From positions 1 through 14,696 of the forward strand of contig URYO01000012.1 in the NCBI GenBank assembly GCA_900552195.1: a stretch of 14,696 nt of DNA, read 5' to 3'. The notes below the pieces were generated by a model. That model saw nothing but the letters and a program-made list of their open reading frames with translations, was not told where the DNA came from and made no database searches. Position numbers and translations under genes: made by a program. The first letter of the stretch is position 1. Each line of letters starts with the position of its first letter. The DNA is from an uncultured Sutterella sp. (GTDB lineage: Bacteria > Pseudomonadota > Gammaproteobacteria > Burkholderiales > Burkholderiaceae_F). Positions 1 through 7,677 of this stretch are shown one piece after another.

Positions 1-478
1 GCACTTTGGGAGACCAAACGTAGGCACATTGCGGTGACAACGCAATATTCGTCACACCGGAAGCCAGTGCGGAACGAAGGATGGTTCCGACATTGCCCGG
101 ATCTTGGACGCCGTCAAGATAAATCCAATCCTCGTCTTTTTTGATCTTTCCCTCTTCCGGGATGCGGATCTCACAAACTATCCCGGCACTGGTGTCCACC
201 GGAGAAATCGAAGCATAAATTTGAGACGGCAACTGAACTACAGAAATCTTCAACGACAGGTACTTTTGCAGGATTTCCGATATTTCAAAATTCTTCTCGG
301 CCCCTTCTCTTAAAAATACTTTGCGGACAAGCTCAGGATGCGAAAGAAGTTCTCGGGCCAAATGAATCCCTTCGGCGAGAGATAAACCTTCTTTTCTCGC
401 CGCCCTCGAGTGCTGCGCCAAATTCTTCGCAAGCTTAATCGAAGGATTAGCTGCGCTTGTGATCCGCATGAATTCCAT
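1..478 (-). CDS. TrmH/SpoU-family RNA 2'-O-methyltransferase, N-terminal part (C-terminus beyond the window)
   Basis: This SpoU (SPOUT) methyltransferase would transfer a methyl group from S-adenosylmethionine to a ribose 2'-OH of rRNA or tRNA. The visible 159 codons have no stop. Residues ~10-100 resemble the SpoU substrate-binding domain. Residues ~120-141 hold SpoU motif 1, LDGVQDPGNVGTILRSA, with the diagnostic N129, G131, T132 and R135. Motifs 2 and 3 and the knot lie off the left edge, so the target RNA cannot be judged. The ATG directly follows the rnhB stop codon (TAA then ATG, no gap), suggesting translational coupling. An AAAGGGAC stretch inside the end of rnhB could act as ribosome binding site. 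A second ATG three codons downstream is an alternative start. The same gene follows rnhB in many Burkholderiales (family knowledge). The family call is secure; the exact substrate is unknown. Confidence 0.9.
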   Translation of the reverse strand, partial: MEFMRITSAANPSIKLAKNLAQHSRAARKEGLSLAEGIHLARELLSHPELVRKVFLREGAEKNFEISEILQKYLSLKISVVQLPSQIYASISPVDTSAGIVCEIRIPEEGKIKKDEDWIYLDGVQDPGNVGTILRSALASGVTNIALSPQCAYVWSPKV

Positions 479-1120
479 TTACTGTCCCTTTCGCTTTTTA
501 CGATCGGCTCGCCGTTCAAACTTCTTAGCAATCAAGGCCACAGGACCGAACGTCATTCGGTGCACTGGACACGGGCCCCATTTCTCCAGCATTTTAAGAT
601 GGTGTGCCGTACCGTATCCCGCATGTTGCTCAAAGCCGTATTTCGGATACATTCCTCCCAAGATTTTCATCAAGGCGTCCCGATAGGTCTTGGCCAAGAT
701 GGAGGCTGCGGAAATTTCCGGAATCAAGTCGTCGCCTTTGACAATCGGCTCTGCACGGAAAGGAAGCTCTGGCAGGCGGTTCCCATCAACCAAGACTAAG
801 TCCGGTTTTGGATCAAGCTGAAGAACGGCTTTACGCATCGCTGCCATCGTCGCCTGAAGAATGTTCATTCGGTCAATGTCCGCAACCGAACTTTCGGCGA
901 TCGCCCAAGCGAGCGCATGCGTTTTAATCTGCTCTGCAAGAACTTCTCTTGCGTGAGCCGTCAGTTTTTTTGAGTCTCTGAGCCCTTCTATCGGATGATC
1001 GGAGTTCAAAATCACGGCTGCAGCAACAACCGGTCCGGCCAAAGGGCCGCGGCCCGCTTCGTCCACACCGCAAACAAGTGTGGCGATCGTTTCCTCACCG
1101 TCGAATAAATAGTCAGCCAT
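479..1120 (-). CDS. rnhB: ribonuclease HII
   Basis: RNase HII cleaves the RNA strand of RNA-DNA hybrids and starts removal of single ribonucleotides misincorporated in DNA; it acts in the cytoplasm. The 213-aa protein has the family signature [14 protein letters not shown] at residues 18-31. The four metal-binding acidic residues expected from E. coli are present as D20, E21, D112 (in VDGN) and D130 (in KGD), followed by [10 protein letters not shown]. Length matches the family. The C-terminus is strongly basic ([11 protein letters not shown]). Its ATG overlaps the lpxB stop codon as TGATG, a typical coupling arrangement, and its stop abuts the methyltransferase start. Location after lpxB is the usual one in proteobacteria. 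Confidence 0.97.
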   Translation of the reverse strand: MADYLFDGEETIATLVCGVDEAGRGPLAGPVVAAAVILNSDHPIEGLRDSKKLTAHAREVLAEQIKTHALAWAIAESSVADIDRMNILQATMAAMRKAVLQLDPKPDLVLVDGNRLPELPFRAEPIVKGDDLIPEISAASILAKTYRDALMKILGGMYPKYGFEQHAGYGTAHHLKMLEKWGPCPVHRMTFGPVALIAKKFERRADRKKRKGQ

Positions 1121-2271
1121 CAGCGTTTTAAAACCTGATCGATTGCCTCTGTTGCCAGCTGAGCAGTCGGCCTCAGCAATGTTTCATGCATTTCTGAAAA
1201 TACTTCTTTGAGATATTCCTGCCGCTTCGGCTCCAGGGCGTGAAGCAAATGGGACGAAAGGATCTCAGGCGAACAGAACATCTGAACGCACTCGGGAACC
1301 AAAGTCTTCTGCGCCAGGATATTGGGCAGGCTGATCCACTTTGTCTGTCCTTTGGAAAGAATCAGCATTGCCGAAAGCGCCGGCATAGCGTATCCGACGA
1401 CCAAGGGCTTTTTATAAAGTGCCGCCTCAAGCGTTGCTGTGCCACTCGCCACCAAAATAGCGTCAGCCGCTTCCATCGCCAAATGAGACTTCCCGTCCAA
1501 AAGAACGGTATTGTCTTCGACATCAGGAAAGCGATTGAGAACTTCTAAAATCTCTTTTTTCCTTTGCTCATCGGCGGCCGGAACTATGAATCGAGTTCTC
1601 GGTTCCTGCTTCATCAGTAAGGACGCAGCGCCGAAAAATGCCGGCGCACACCAGCGAATCTCGTCTTTACGGCTGCCGGGAAGAATGGCAATGACCGGCC
1701 CCTGCGCAGCGATGTTCAGTTTGCGTCTTGCACCTTCCGTATCCGGCACCATCGGAATGATCTCGGCTAGAGGATGGCCGATGTACGTGCTCGGAATGCC
1801 GGCTTCTTTAAAAATTTTCTCTTCAAAAGGGAAAATCAAAAGCAGATGATCCACCGCACGTTTGATTTGGTGAATTCTCTGCGGACGCCAAGCCCAAACG
1901 GCCGGAGCCACCATGTGAACAACCGGAATCCCCGATGCTCTGACCTTCTCTTCAATCGACAGATTAAAGTCAGGAGCATCAACTCCGATGTAGGCAGCAG
2001 GACGAAGCTGGACAGTACGGCGCATCATTTCTCGGCGAATTTTTAAAATTCGAGGCAAATGACGGATCACCTCCAAATAGCCCCGGACGGAAAGTTCGCT
2101 GGCATGAAACCAAGTATCCAAGCCGTCTTGAATCATTCGGTCACCGCCGATACCTTCCATCTTAAGATTCGGACGAGACGCGGCAACAGCCGGCAGAACA
2201 CGCGAAGCTAGATAATCTCCGCTGTTCTCTCCGGCTGCCCAGATAATGCTGTTGTTGGTCAATTGCTCCAT
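1120..2271 (-). CDS. lpxB: lipid-A-disaccharide synthase
   Basis: LpxB condenses UDP-2,3-diacylglucosamine with lipid X (2,3-diacylglucosamine-1-phosphate) to give the lipid A disaccharide, at the inner face of the cytoplasmic membrane. I start it at 2271, giving 383 aa, close to the E. coli length. The open frame runs 14 codons further upstream to 2313, but that extension lies inside lpxA. The 2271 ATG overlaps the lpxA stop as TAATG. Seen motifs: AGENSGD (13-19), IGVDAPDFN (95-103, with D98), [10 protein letters not shown] (121-130), GHPL (165-168), LPGSR (197-201) and [10 protein letters not shown] (276-285), all typical of this GT-B glycosyltransferase (family GT19). Both ends overlap neighbours by one base, which suggests tight translational coupling from lpxA through rnhB. 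Confidence 0.97.
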   Translation of the reverse strand: MEQLTNNSIIWAAGENSGDYLASRVLPAVAASRPNLKMEGIGGDRMIQDGLDTWFHASELSVRGYLEVIRHLPRILKIRREMMRRTVQLRPAAYIGVDAPDFNLSIEEKVRASGIPVVHMVAPAVWAWRPQRIHQIKRAVDHLLLIFPFEEKIFKEAGIPSTYIGHPLAEIIPMVPDTEGARRKLNIAAQGPVIAILPGSRKDEIRWCAPAFFGAASLLMKQEPRTRFIVPAADEQRKKEILEVLNRFPDVEDNTVLLDGKSHLAMEAADAILVASGTATLEAALYKKPLVVGYAMPALSAMLILSKGQTKWISLPNILAQKTLVPECVQMFCSPEILSSHLLHALEPKRQEYLKEVFSEMHETLLRPTAQLATEAIDQVLKR

Positions 2272-3065
2272 TAGCGAGCCAATCCTCGAGTTGCCTGCTC
2301 TGTGAATTCGCACATCAGTTCACAGACTTTCTTAGCCTGTTCATCTTCTAATGCTGATGCGTAAGCCTTGATGGCTTCCACGGCCTCTGGAACGGTCTTG
2401 CCTTCACGGAAGATCAGTTTGTAGCTTTCGCGTGCCGCGTGCATGGCAGCCCTTGAATAGCCGTGACGCTTCATGCCTTCAAGATTGATGCCGAAAGGAG
2501 AGGCAGGATAACCTTGATACATGCCGTAGGGAATGCAGTCCTGACGAACCATGCTTCCGCCGCTCAGCATCGCGCCCTTTCCGATCTTGACAAACTGGTG
2601 GATGCCGGACTGGCCGCCGACGATCACGTCGTCGGCAACATGAACGTGCCCGGCAAAGCCGACATTGTTGGCAATGATGGTGTCGTTTCCGATGACGCAG
2701 TCATGTGCAACATGAACGTTGGCCATCAGCAGATTGCCGTTTCCAATAATGGTTATTCCTTTGTCCTGCACGGTCCCGACAGAGAGTGTGCAGTGTTCGC
2801 GAATAACGTTGTTGTCACCGATGATTAGCTGAGTTTCTTCACCGCGGTATTTTTTATCCTGAGGATCGATACCGATCGCTGCAAAGGCATAAATCTTGTT
2901 GTTCTTACCGATCTTCGTATGACCGGTAAGAACAATATGGCTCTGCAAAGTGGTTCCTTCACCGACTTCAACGTGGGGACCGATCGTGCAGAACGGACCG
3001 ACGACAACGTTCTCCGCAAGTTTGGCTTGAGGATCTACTAAGGATGAGGGATGGATCTGAGCCAT
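2271..3065 (-). CDS. lpxA: UDP-N-acetylglucosamine acyltransferase
   Basis: LpxA performs the first step of lipid A synthesis: it transfers a 3-hydroxyacyl chain from acyl carrier protein to the 3-OH of UDP-GlcNAc in the cytoplasm. The 264-aa protein is built of left-handed beta-helix hexapeptide repeats (about residues 1-190), followed by a helical tail from ~191. H118 and H121 in VHVAHDC correspond to E. coli H122 and the catalytic H125; H140 and H156 correspond to H144 and H160. G169 aligns with the E. coli 'ruler' G173, which allows a longer acyl chain than the Met found in Pseudomonas. Ten bases separate it from fabZ. An AGGA ribosome binding site sits 7 bases before the ATG, directly after the fabZ stop. 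Confidence 0.98.
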   Translation of the reverse strand: MAQIHPSSLVDPQAKLAENVVVGPFCTIGPHVEVGEGTTLQSHIVLTGHTKIGKNNKIYAFAAIGIDPQDKKYRGEETQLIIGDNNVIREHCTLSVGTVQDKGITIIGNGNLLMANVHVAHDCVIGNDTIIANNVGFAGHVHVADDVIVGGQSGIHQFVKIGKGAMLSGGSMVRQDCIPYGMYQGYPASPFGINLEGMKRHGYSRAAMHAARESYKLIFREGKTVPEAVEAIKAYASALEDEQAKKVCELMCEFTEQATRGLAR

Positions 3066-3075
3066 ATTTTTTCCT

Positions 3076-3516
3076 TTATTTGGGTGAACGATAAGAGCAC
3101 ATCATGTCGGCACATGCAGCCAGCTGACCGTCAACCGTTGCATCGCAGTGCATCTTGATCATGCCGAGTTTTTCACGGAGGAATGTGCATTCAAAACGAA
3201 GCTGATCACCCGGGATCACGACACGTTTGAAGCGAGCGTTGTCAATAGAAGCAAAATAGAAAAGTTTCTCAGGATCTCTTTCGCCGCCCATTCTTGCAAA
3301 AGCAAGCATCGCACAGGCCTGAGCCATCGCTTCGATGATCAGAACGCCGGGCATGACGGGAACGCCGGGGAAGTGGCCGGTGAACTGAGGTTCGTTGACA
3401 GTGACGTTTTTGATCGCAATCAGCTTATCAACACCGTTCGTTTCCAAAACTCGGTCAACTAAAAGAAACGGATAGCGGTGAGGCAGGAGCCTCATGATGT
3501 CATTAATGTCTTGCAT
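3076..3516 (-). CDS. fabZ: (3R)-hydroxyacyl-ACP dehydratase
   Basis: FabZ dehydrates 3-hydroxyacyl-ACP in fatty acid elongation and so competes with LpxA and LpxD for the same hydroxyacyl-ACP pool; its place between lpxD and lpxA is classical. The 146-aa hotdog-fold protein shows [14 protein letters not shown] near the N-terminus. The active-site region [20 protein letters not shown] contains catalytic H48 and E62. Length is normal. Only two bases separate its ATG from the lpxD stop. The purine-rich AAGAAAGAG end of lpxD serves as the likely ribosome binding site. Confidence 0.97.
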   Translation of the reverse strand: MQDINDIMRLLPHRYPFLLVDRVLETNGVDKLIAIKNVTVNEPQFTGHFPGVPVMPGVLIIEAMAQACAMLAFARMGGERDPEKLFYFASIDNARFKRVVIPGDQLRFECTFLREKLGMIKMHCDATVDGQLAACADMMCSYRSPK

Positions 3517-3518
3517 TT

Positions 3519-4607
3519 TTACTCTTTCTTAAGGGAATCAACTTTTTCAGCCAGATGCTTCAGCTGTCTGCGCATCTCAGGCAAACGTTTAATTACGGAC
3601 AGAATGTTATAGAACTCTCTATGAGGCATTGCGGGCATGTAGCCGGCATAGTAGTCAGGTTTCTCGATCGAACTCGGAACGCCTGCCCCGCCGCCGATGA
3701 TCGAACCTGCAGCGACCTTGAGGTGTCCGGCAAAACCGGAACCGCCGCCGGCCTGAACGTTGTCGCCGATAATCGTGCTGCCGGCCAAACCGGTTCTTCC
3801 GGATAGGACAACATTCTTACCAACTTGGCAGTTGTGACCGATCATAACTAAGTCATCAATCTTGGTGCCTTGTCCGATGGTGGTATTCTGCAACGCACCG
3901 CGGTCGATACATGTATTGGCGCCGATTTCGACATCGTCGCCAGTTTCAACCGCACCGATCTGCGGAATCTTCACGTATTGTCTGTCCAAAGGCGCAAATC
4001 CGAAACCGTCGGCGCCAATCACGGCACCGGAGTGAATGATATTGCGTCTGCCGATACGGCAGCCATAATAGATGGTAACGTTCGGATAAATACGAGTGTG
4101 TTCGCCGAGAACAACGCCTTCGCCGATAACGCTGTTGGCTCCGACAAAGCAGTAAGGCCCGACCTGCGCACCTTTGCGAATTACAACGCCGGCTTCAACG
4201 GTTGCGGTCGAATCAATAACGGCACCGTCTTCGACTACGGCTCTGGTATCAACCCCCGGCTCCGGCTGCTCCTGCGGGAAGATGATTTGCAGGGCATATG
4301 CAAACCAAGCGTACGGATTGCGGGTAATGACGACGATACGTTCGGGCTCTTTTTCTCCCCAAATCGCCTGTTTGTCTTCTTCTGTCAAAACCAAAGCTGT
4401 CGCTTTGCAGGCGGCAGCCGCATCGCGATATTTGCTGTTGGCTAAAAAAGCAACGTCGCCGTGCCCGGCGGTCTCCAGCGGAGCAATAGACTTAATTTCA
4501 GCCTTGCCTCCGTTGGCACTGATTGTGCTCAATAAAGTATCGTTGCTTTTTTCTTTAATTCGGTCTACTAACTCAAGAAGAGTCATCGGCGCTGTTTGTT
4601 GAATCAT
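3519..4607 (-). CDS. lpxD: UDP-3-O-(3-hydroxyacyl)glucosamine N-acyltransferase
   Basis: LpxD adds the second, N-linked hydroxyacyl chain to UDP-3-O-acyl-glucosamine, the third step of lipid A synthesis. The 362-aa protein has an N-terminal uridine-binding domain (about 1-110, with the conserved NPYAWFA at 97-103). A left-handed beta-helix of hexapeptide repeats follows (about 115-310), then a C-terminal helix (about 330-362). Catalytic H258 lies in [10 protein letters not shown]192 and the GADGFGF stretch (198-204) are also typical. I keep the first ATG at 4607 because AGGG lies about 8 bases upstream. A second ATG at codon 8, where many homologues start, has no ribosome binding site. A 153-bp gap with a strong hairpin separates it from skp, so lpxD may have its own promoter. 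Confidence 0.97.
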   Translation of the reverse strand: MIQQTAPMTLLELVDRIKEKSNDTLLSTISANGGKAEIKSIAPLETAGHGDVAFLANSKYRDAAAACKATALVLTEEDKQAIWGEKEPERIVVITRNPYAWFAYALQIIFPQEQPEPGVDTRAVVEDGAVIDSTATVEAGVVIRKGAQVGPYCFVGANSVIGEGVVLGEHTRIYPNVTIYYGCRIGRRNIIHSGAVIGADGFGFAPLDRQYVKIPQIGAVETGDDVEIGANTCIDRGALQNTTIGQGTKIDDLVMIGHNCQVGKNVVLSGRTGLAGSTIIGDNVQAGGGSGFAGHLKVAAGSIIGGGAGVPSSIEKPDYYAGYMPAMPHREFYNILSVIKRLPEMRRQLKHLAEKVDSLKKE

Positions 4608-4760
4608 TTGAATCGCCCTAATTAAAAAATTTATGCGGCTGATCTGAGAGGGAGAGCAAGTTTGAAATCGCCGAAACCCGAGTCAGGTCATGCCGCACGT
4701 ATTGCACTAAATGGCAATTAAGCAACAAGCAGACATCTGTCTGCTTGTGCCCGATAAAAA
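4608..4760. other. 153-bp intergenic region between skp and lpxD
   Basis: This is one of the three non-coding gaps longer than about 80 bp in the window. It contains the hairpin at 4722-4750, then a smaller inverted repeat (ATTGC at 4701-4705 with GCAAT at 4714-4718). Nearer lpxD is an AT-rich stretch (CATAAATTTTTTAATT, minus strand) that could carry a weak promoter -10. I see no open frame with a ribosome binding site and no convincing sigma-E promoter match. Confidence 0.6.
4722..4750 (-). terminator. strong hairpin in the skp-lpxD gap, possible leaky terminator or processing site
   Basis: Arms at 4725-4734 and 4739-4748 are perfect 10-base complements around a 4-base loop (ACAAGCAGAC and GTCTGCTTGT). 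Two further GC pairs (4722-4723 with 4749-4750) form if one A is bulged. In the direction of transcription the stem is followed by TGCTTAATT, which is only moderately U-rich, so complete termination is doubtful. It lies 10-40 bases after the skp stop. It could equally be an RNA-processing or 3'-end stabilising structure that uncouples skp-bamA from the lpx genes. Confidence 0.5.
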
Positions 4761-5258
4761 TTACTTGAGTTCCTTAAGAACCTGGTCAGTGATGTCAATC
4801 TTCGGGTTGACGTAGATGGCTTCCTGAAGAATGAGGTCATATTTTTCGCGCTGAGCGATGTTCTTGATGACCGTGTTTGCCTGACGGAGAAGCTTCTGAA
4901 GCTCCTCATTTCTGCGCTGATTGAAGTCTTCGCGGAGTTCGCGCTGACGGCGCTGGAAATCGCGGTCTCTTTCAGCCAAATCACGCTGCTTGCGAATTCT
5001 TTCCTGTTCCGTCATTGTGCCGGCGTTCTTTTCGAAGCGCTCGACGTCATTTTTCAAACGCTGACCGGCAGCATTGAGCTCTTTATCGCGCTTAGAGAAT
5101 TCCTGTTCAAGTTTTTTACTTGCGGCCTGAGCAGCTGCAGAATCGCGAAGAATAACTTCGGTGCTGACGACACCGATCTTAACTTCTGCCTGCACTGCTG
5201 TCGCAGCAGAGCAAACCAAGGCGGAAACTAAAGCAACCGCTAACCATTTTTTTTGCAT
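4761..5258 (-). CDS. skp: periplasmic OmpH/Skp-family chaperone
   Basis: Skp holds unfolded outer-membrane proteins in the periplasm on their way to the BAM complex, whose core gene bamA lies just upstream. The protein is 165 aa from the ATG at 5258. The frame is open further upstream to 5375, but that part overlaps bamA. The 5258 start has TAGGAGA about 9 bases before it and opens a clear signal peptide (MQKKWLAVALVSALVCSAATAVQA, described as residues 1-24, cleaved before EVKIG). Residues ~45-130 are rich in E, K, R and Q and fit the long coiled-coil arms. The C-terminal YDLILQEAIYVNP is typical of the trimerisation body. Length is close to E. coli Skp (161 aa). Confidence 0.95.
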   Translation of the reverse strand: MQKKWLAVALVSALVCSAATAVQAEVKIGVVSTEVILRDSAAAQAASKKLEQEFSKRDKELNAAGQRLKNDVERFEKNAGTMTEQERIRKQRDLAERDRDFQRRQRELREDFNQRRNEELQKLLRQANTVIKNIAQREKYDLILQEAIYVNPKIDITDQVLKELK

Positions 5259-5272
5259 GAATGTATCTCCTA

Positions 5273-5290
5273 CACAATTGTTTAATTGTG
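5273..5290. repeat. inverted repeat between bamA and skp
   Basis: CACAATT (5273-5279) and AATTGTG (5284-5290) are perfect complements with a 4-base loop. The repeat lies in the 43-bp bamA-skp gap, just upstream of the skp ribosome binding site (about 5262-5270). It is AT-rich and short, so an RNA hairpin would be weak. It may modulate access to the skp start or simply be chance. Confidence 0.4.
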
Positions 5291-5301
5291 CCACAAATTT
5301 A

Positions 5302-7635
5302 TTAGAAACCTGTACCAATTTGGAATTGGAATCTCTGAAGCTCGTCGCTGTCCTTCTTGTTGAGCGGGAATGCAAAGCTCAATTTAAGCGGTCCCATCGG
5401 AGAAATCCAAGCTAAACCGAAACCGACGGAGTAACGCAGATCGCCGAGATCAAGCTTGTCTTTCTTATAACGCTCGACTTCGTATCTGCCGGGCTCAACC
5501 TCTCTGTAGAAGGCTTTGCGGCCCCAGACCCAACCGCCGTCCAAGAAGGTGAACATACGAAGCGTTCTGTCGGCGCCGGGAATCGGCGTCAGCAGTTCGA
5601 GAGAGAAATTAAGTTTACGGTTACCGCCAGAAGCATCGCCGTCGGTATCACGCGGGCCAAGAGAAGAAGTATCGTAGCCGCGGACCGATCCGATACCGCC
5701 GCCGTAGAAGTTCTTGAAGAACGGGTACTGTTTACCTGCATAACCATCACCATAACCAAGCTCTGTGTTAAAGGCGAAAGTAATGGATTTCGTGACAGGG
5801 ACGAACTGCTGGAACTGATAAGTTGCACGGTAGTACTTCAGATCAAGGACCGGCAGAGAGATTTCACCGAACAATCTCTGGTAGCGGCCGCGTGTCGGAG
5901 CCAGAATGTTGTCTCGGGTATCACGAGACCAGCCGATCGTCGCTGCAATGCTCTTCGGCTTCTTACCGTAATCGTTGACATAGTCGACGTAGCGGCGCGG
6001 AGCACCGGAGCCGACGGTCACATCGGTCATTTCAAACTTACCGCCGAGGAAGATCTGGTCGTTTTCCGTAATCGGCACACCGTAAGTTACGCCGGCGCCG
6101 TACGTTTCGTACTTAACGTCATCGGTAATTTCGAGTTCGTCCAAGTCGAGCTTACGATCGTAAATTTCGAAGGACTGGCTAATACCCGAAGTCGTGATGT
6201 AAGGCTGCGTGAAGCTGGCAGCATAAGTTCTAGAGCTCTTAGACGTATTGACTTCAAGAGATAGAGAATTACCGGTACCGAAAACGTTGTTCTGCGAGAA
6301 ACCGCCGGAAAGAACAATACCTTCGGAGGTGGAGTAGCCGGCACCGATCGAGATGTTGCCGGTCGGACGTTCTTTCACGTTAACGGCCAAATCAACTTCG
6401 TCCGGAGAACCGGGTACGGGTTCGGGTTCCGCAGTAACAGTTTCAAAGAAACCGAGACGGTCGATACGGTCACGAGAAACGGCAACTTTATCGCTGTCAA
6501 ACCAGCTCGCTTCATACTGACGAACTTCACGACGAATGACTTCGTCCTGAGTACGCGTGTTGCCGGTAATGTTCACTTTACGAACATAAACTCGGCGGCC
6601 GGGGTCAATCGTGTATACGACACTAACTTCATCCGGATTTTCCGGATCAACGACCGGATTCGGGATTGCTCTTGCAAACGCGTAGCCCAAAGCGGAAAGA
6701 CGATCCGTAAATTTCTTTGCCAGACCATTTACTTCGGAAGCGTTGTAGACGGAACCCGGCTTGATATCCACAAGATCTTCAAACTCGGGCTCAAGGCCGA
6801 GCATGTCACCGGTTAAGCGGATATCTTTGATTGTGTACTTTTTGCCTTCATCAATATTGATGGTGACAAAAATCTCTGACTTATCGGGACTGACAGATAC
6901 TTGTGTCGAGTCAATCTTGAAGTCGAGGTAACCGTTGTTGTTGTACAGAGCGCGAATTGCCTCTAAGTCGGCAGTGAGCTTCTCTCGAGAGTACTGGTCG
7001 CGTTTGGTATACCAAGAGAACCAGTTCGGGGTACCGAGCTGCATTTCGTCGCGAAGATCGCCTTCGTCATAAACTTTGTTGCCGACAAAACGGATTTGCT
7101 GAATCTTTGCAGCAGGACCTTCATCAACGTCGATGTTGATGCGGACGCGGTTGCGTTCGACCGGCGTCACAGTGACTTTGACATCTGCGGAGTAACGGCC
7201 GCGCGAGAGATATTGGCGTCTTAATTCTTGAACGGCACGGTCTAACACCGCACGGTCAAAAATAAAGCCTTCGGCTAAGCCCACATCACGGAGAGATTTT
7301 TCAACACCTTTGGCATCAAACTCGGAAATACCGGTAGTGTGAATGTTTGCGACCGTCGGACGTTCCTGAACTCGAACAACCAGGACGTTGCCGTCCATGT
7401 CGAGCTGAACGTCTTGGAACATTCCGGAGGCATACAGAGAACGCAGTGATTCAGCGCCCAGCTCCGGAGAATACGTGTCTCCCACTCGGATCGGCAGATG
7501 CGAAAATACAGTACCCGCTTCCGTACGGGAAATGCCCTCGAGTCGAATGTCTTTAATCACATGACCCTGTGCAAGCACGGTCGTCGCTGCCAAAGCTAAA
7601 GCGCAAGCTAGCGCTATCTTCTTAGGATGAGGCAT
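5302..7635 (-). CDS. bamA: outer membrane protein assembly factor BamA
   Basis: BamA is the essential core of the BAM machine that folds beta-barrel proteins into the outer membrane. The 777-aa precursor has a signal peptide (residues 1-22, basic MPHPKK start, hydrophobic stretch, cleavage after VLA). Five POTRA domains follow, roughly 24-93, 94-174, 175-266, 267-347 and 348-423. The 16-strand barrel occupies 424-777. The conserved loop-6 motif VRGYD is at 651-655. The C-terminal strand ends in Phe, as expected for a BAM substrate. A charged stretch at ~711-730 probably forms an extracellular loop that varies by lineage. The ATG at 7635 has no clear ribosome binding site (only TAGAA nearby), although the signal peptide supports this start. 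It follows rseP by 37 bp. Confidence 0.98.
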   Translation of the reverse strand: MPHPKKIALACALALAATTVLAQGHVIKDIRLEGISRTEAGTVFSHLPIRVGDTYSPELGAESLRSLYASGMFQDVQLDMDGNVLVVRVQERPTVANIHTTGISEFDAKGVEKSLRDVGLAEGFIFDRAVLDRAVQELRRQYLSRGRYSADVKVTVTPVERNRVRINIDVDEGPAAKIQQIRFVGNKVYDEGDLRDEMQLGTPNWFSWYTKRDQYSREKLTADLEAIRALYNNNGYLDFKIDSTQVSVSPDKSEIFVTINIDEGKKYTIKDIRLTGDMLGLEPEFEDLVDIKPGSVYNASEVNGLAKKFTDRLSALGYAFARAIPNPVVDPENPDEVSVVYTIDPGRRVYVRKVNITGNTRTQDEVIRREVRQYEASWFDSDKVAVSRDRIDRLGFFETVTAEPEPVPGSPDEVDLAVNVKERPTGNISIGAGYSTSEGIVLSGGFSQNNVFGTGNSLSLEVNTSKSSRTYAASFTQPYITTSGISQSFEIYDRKLDLDELEITDDVKYETYGAGVTYGVPITENDQIFLGGKFEMTDVTVGSGAPRRYVDYVNDYGKKPKSIAATIGWSRDTRDNILAPTRGRYQRLFGEISLPVLDLKYYRATYQFQQFVPVTKSITFAFNTELGYGDGYAGKQYPFFKNFYGGGIGSVRGYDTSSLGPRDTDGDASGGNRKLNFSLELLTPIPGADRTLRMFTFLDGGWVWGRKAFYREVEPGRYEVERYKKDKLDLGDLRYSVGFGLAWISPMGPLKLSFAFPLNKKDSDELQRFQFQIGTGF

Positions 7636-7661
7636 ATTCTATAAATTAAAAAATGACCCTG

Positions 7662-7677
7662 CGTGATTGAAATCACG
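7662..7677. repeat. perfect 16-bp dyad overlapping the rseP stop codon
   Basis: CGTGATT (7662-7668) and AATCACG (7671-7677) form a perfect palindrome with a 2-base centre. It covers the rseP TGA stop and the start of the 37-bp rseP-bamA gap. In RNA it would give a 5-bp stem with a 6-base loop, followed after ten bases by a run of six U. That is not a classical terminator. A protein-binding site or a weak 3' structure are the alternatives. Confidence 0.4.

Noticed and set aside
2272..2313. 14-codon N-terminal extension of lpxB
   Set aside because: It lies inside lpxA. The TAATG junction and the match to the usual LpxB length favour the start at 2271.
3870..4445. 191-codon plus-strand frame opposite lpxD
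   Set aside because: The hexapeptide periodicity of lpxD produces an open antisense frame; there is no independent evidence for it.
5259..5375. 39-codon N-terminal extension of skp
   Set aside because: It overlaps the end of bamA and would bury the signal peptide. The downstream ATG has a good ribosome binding site.
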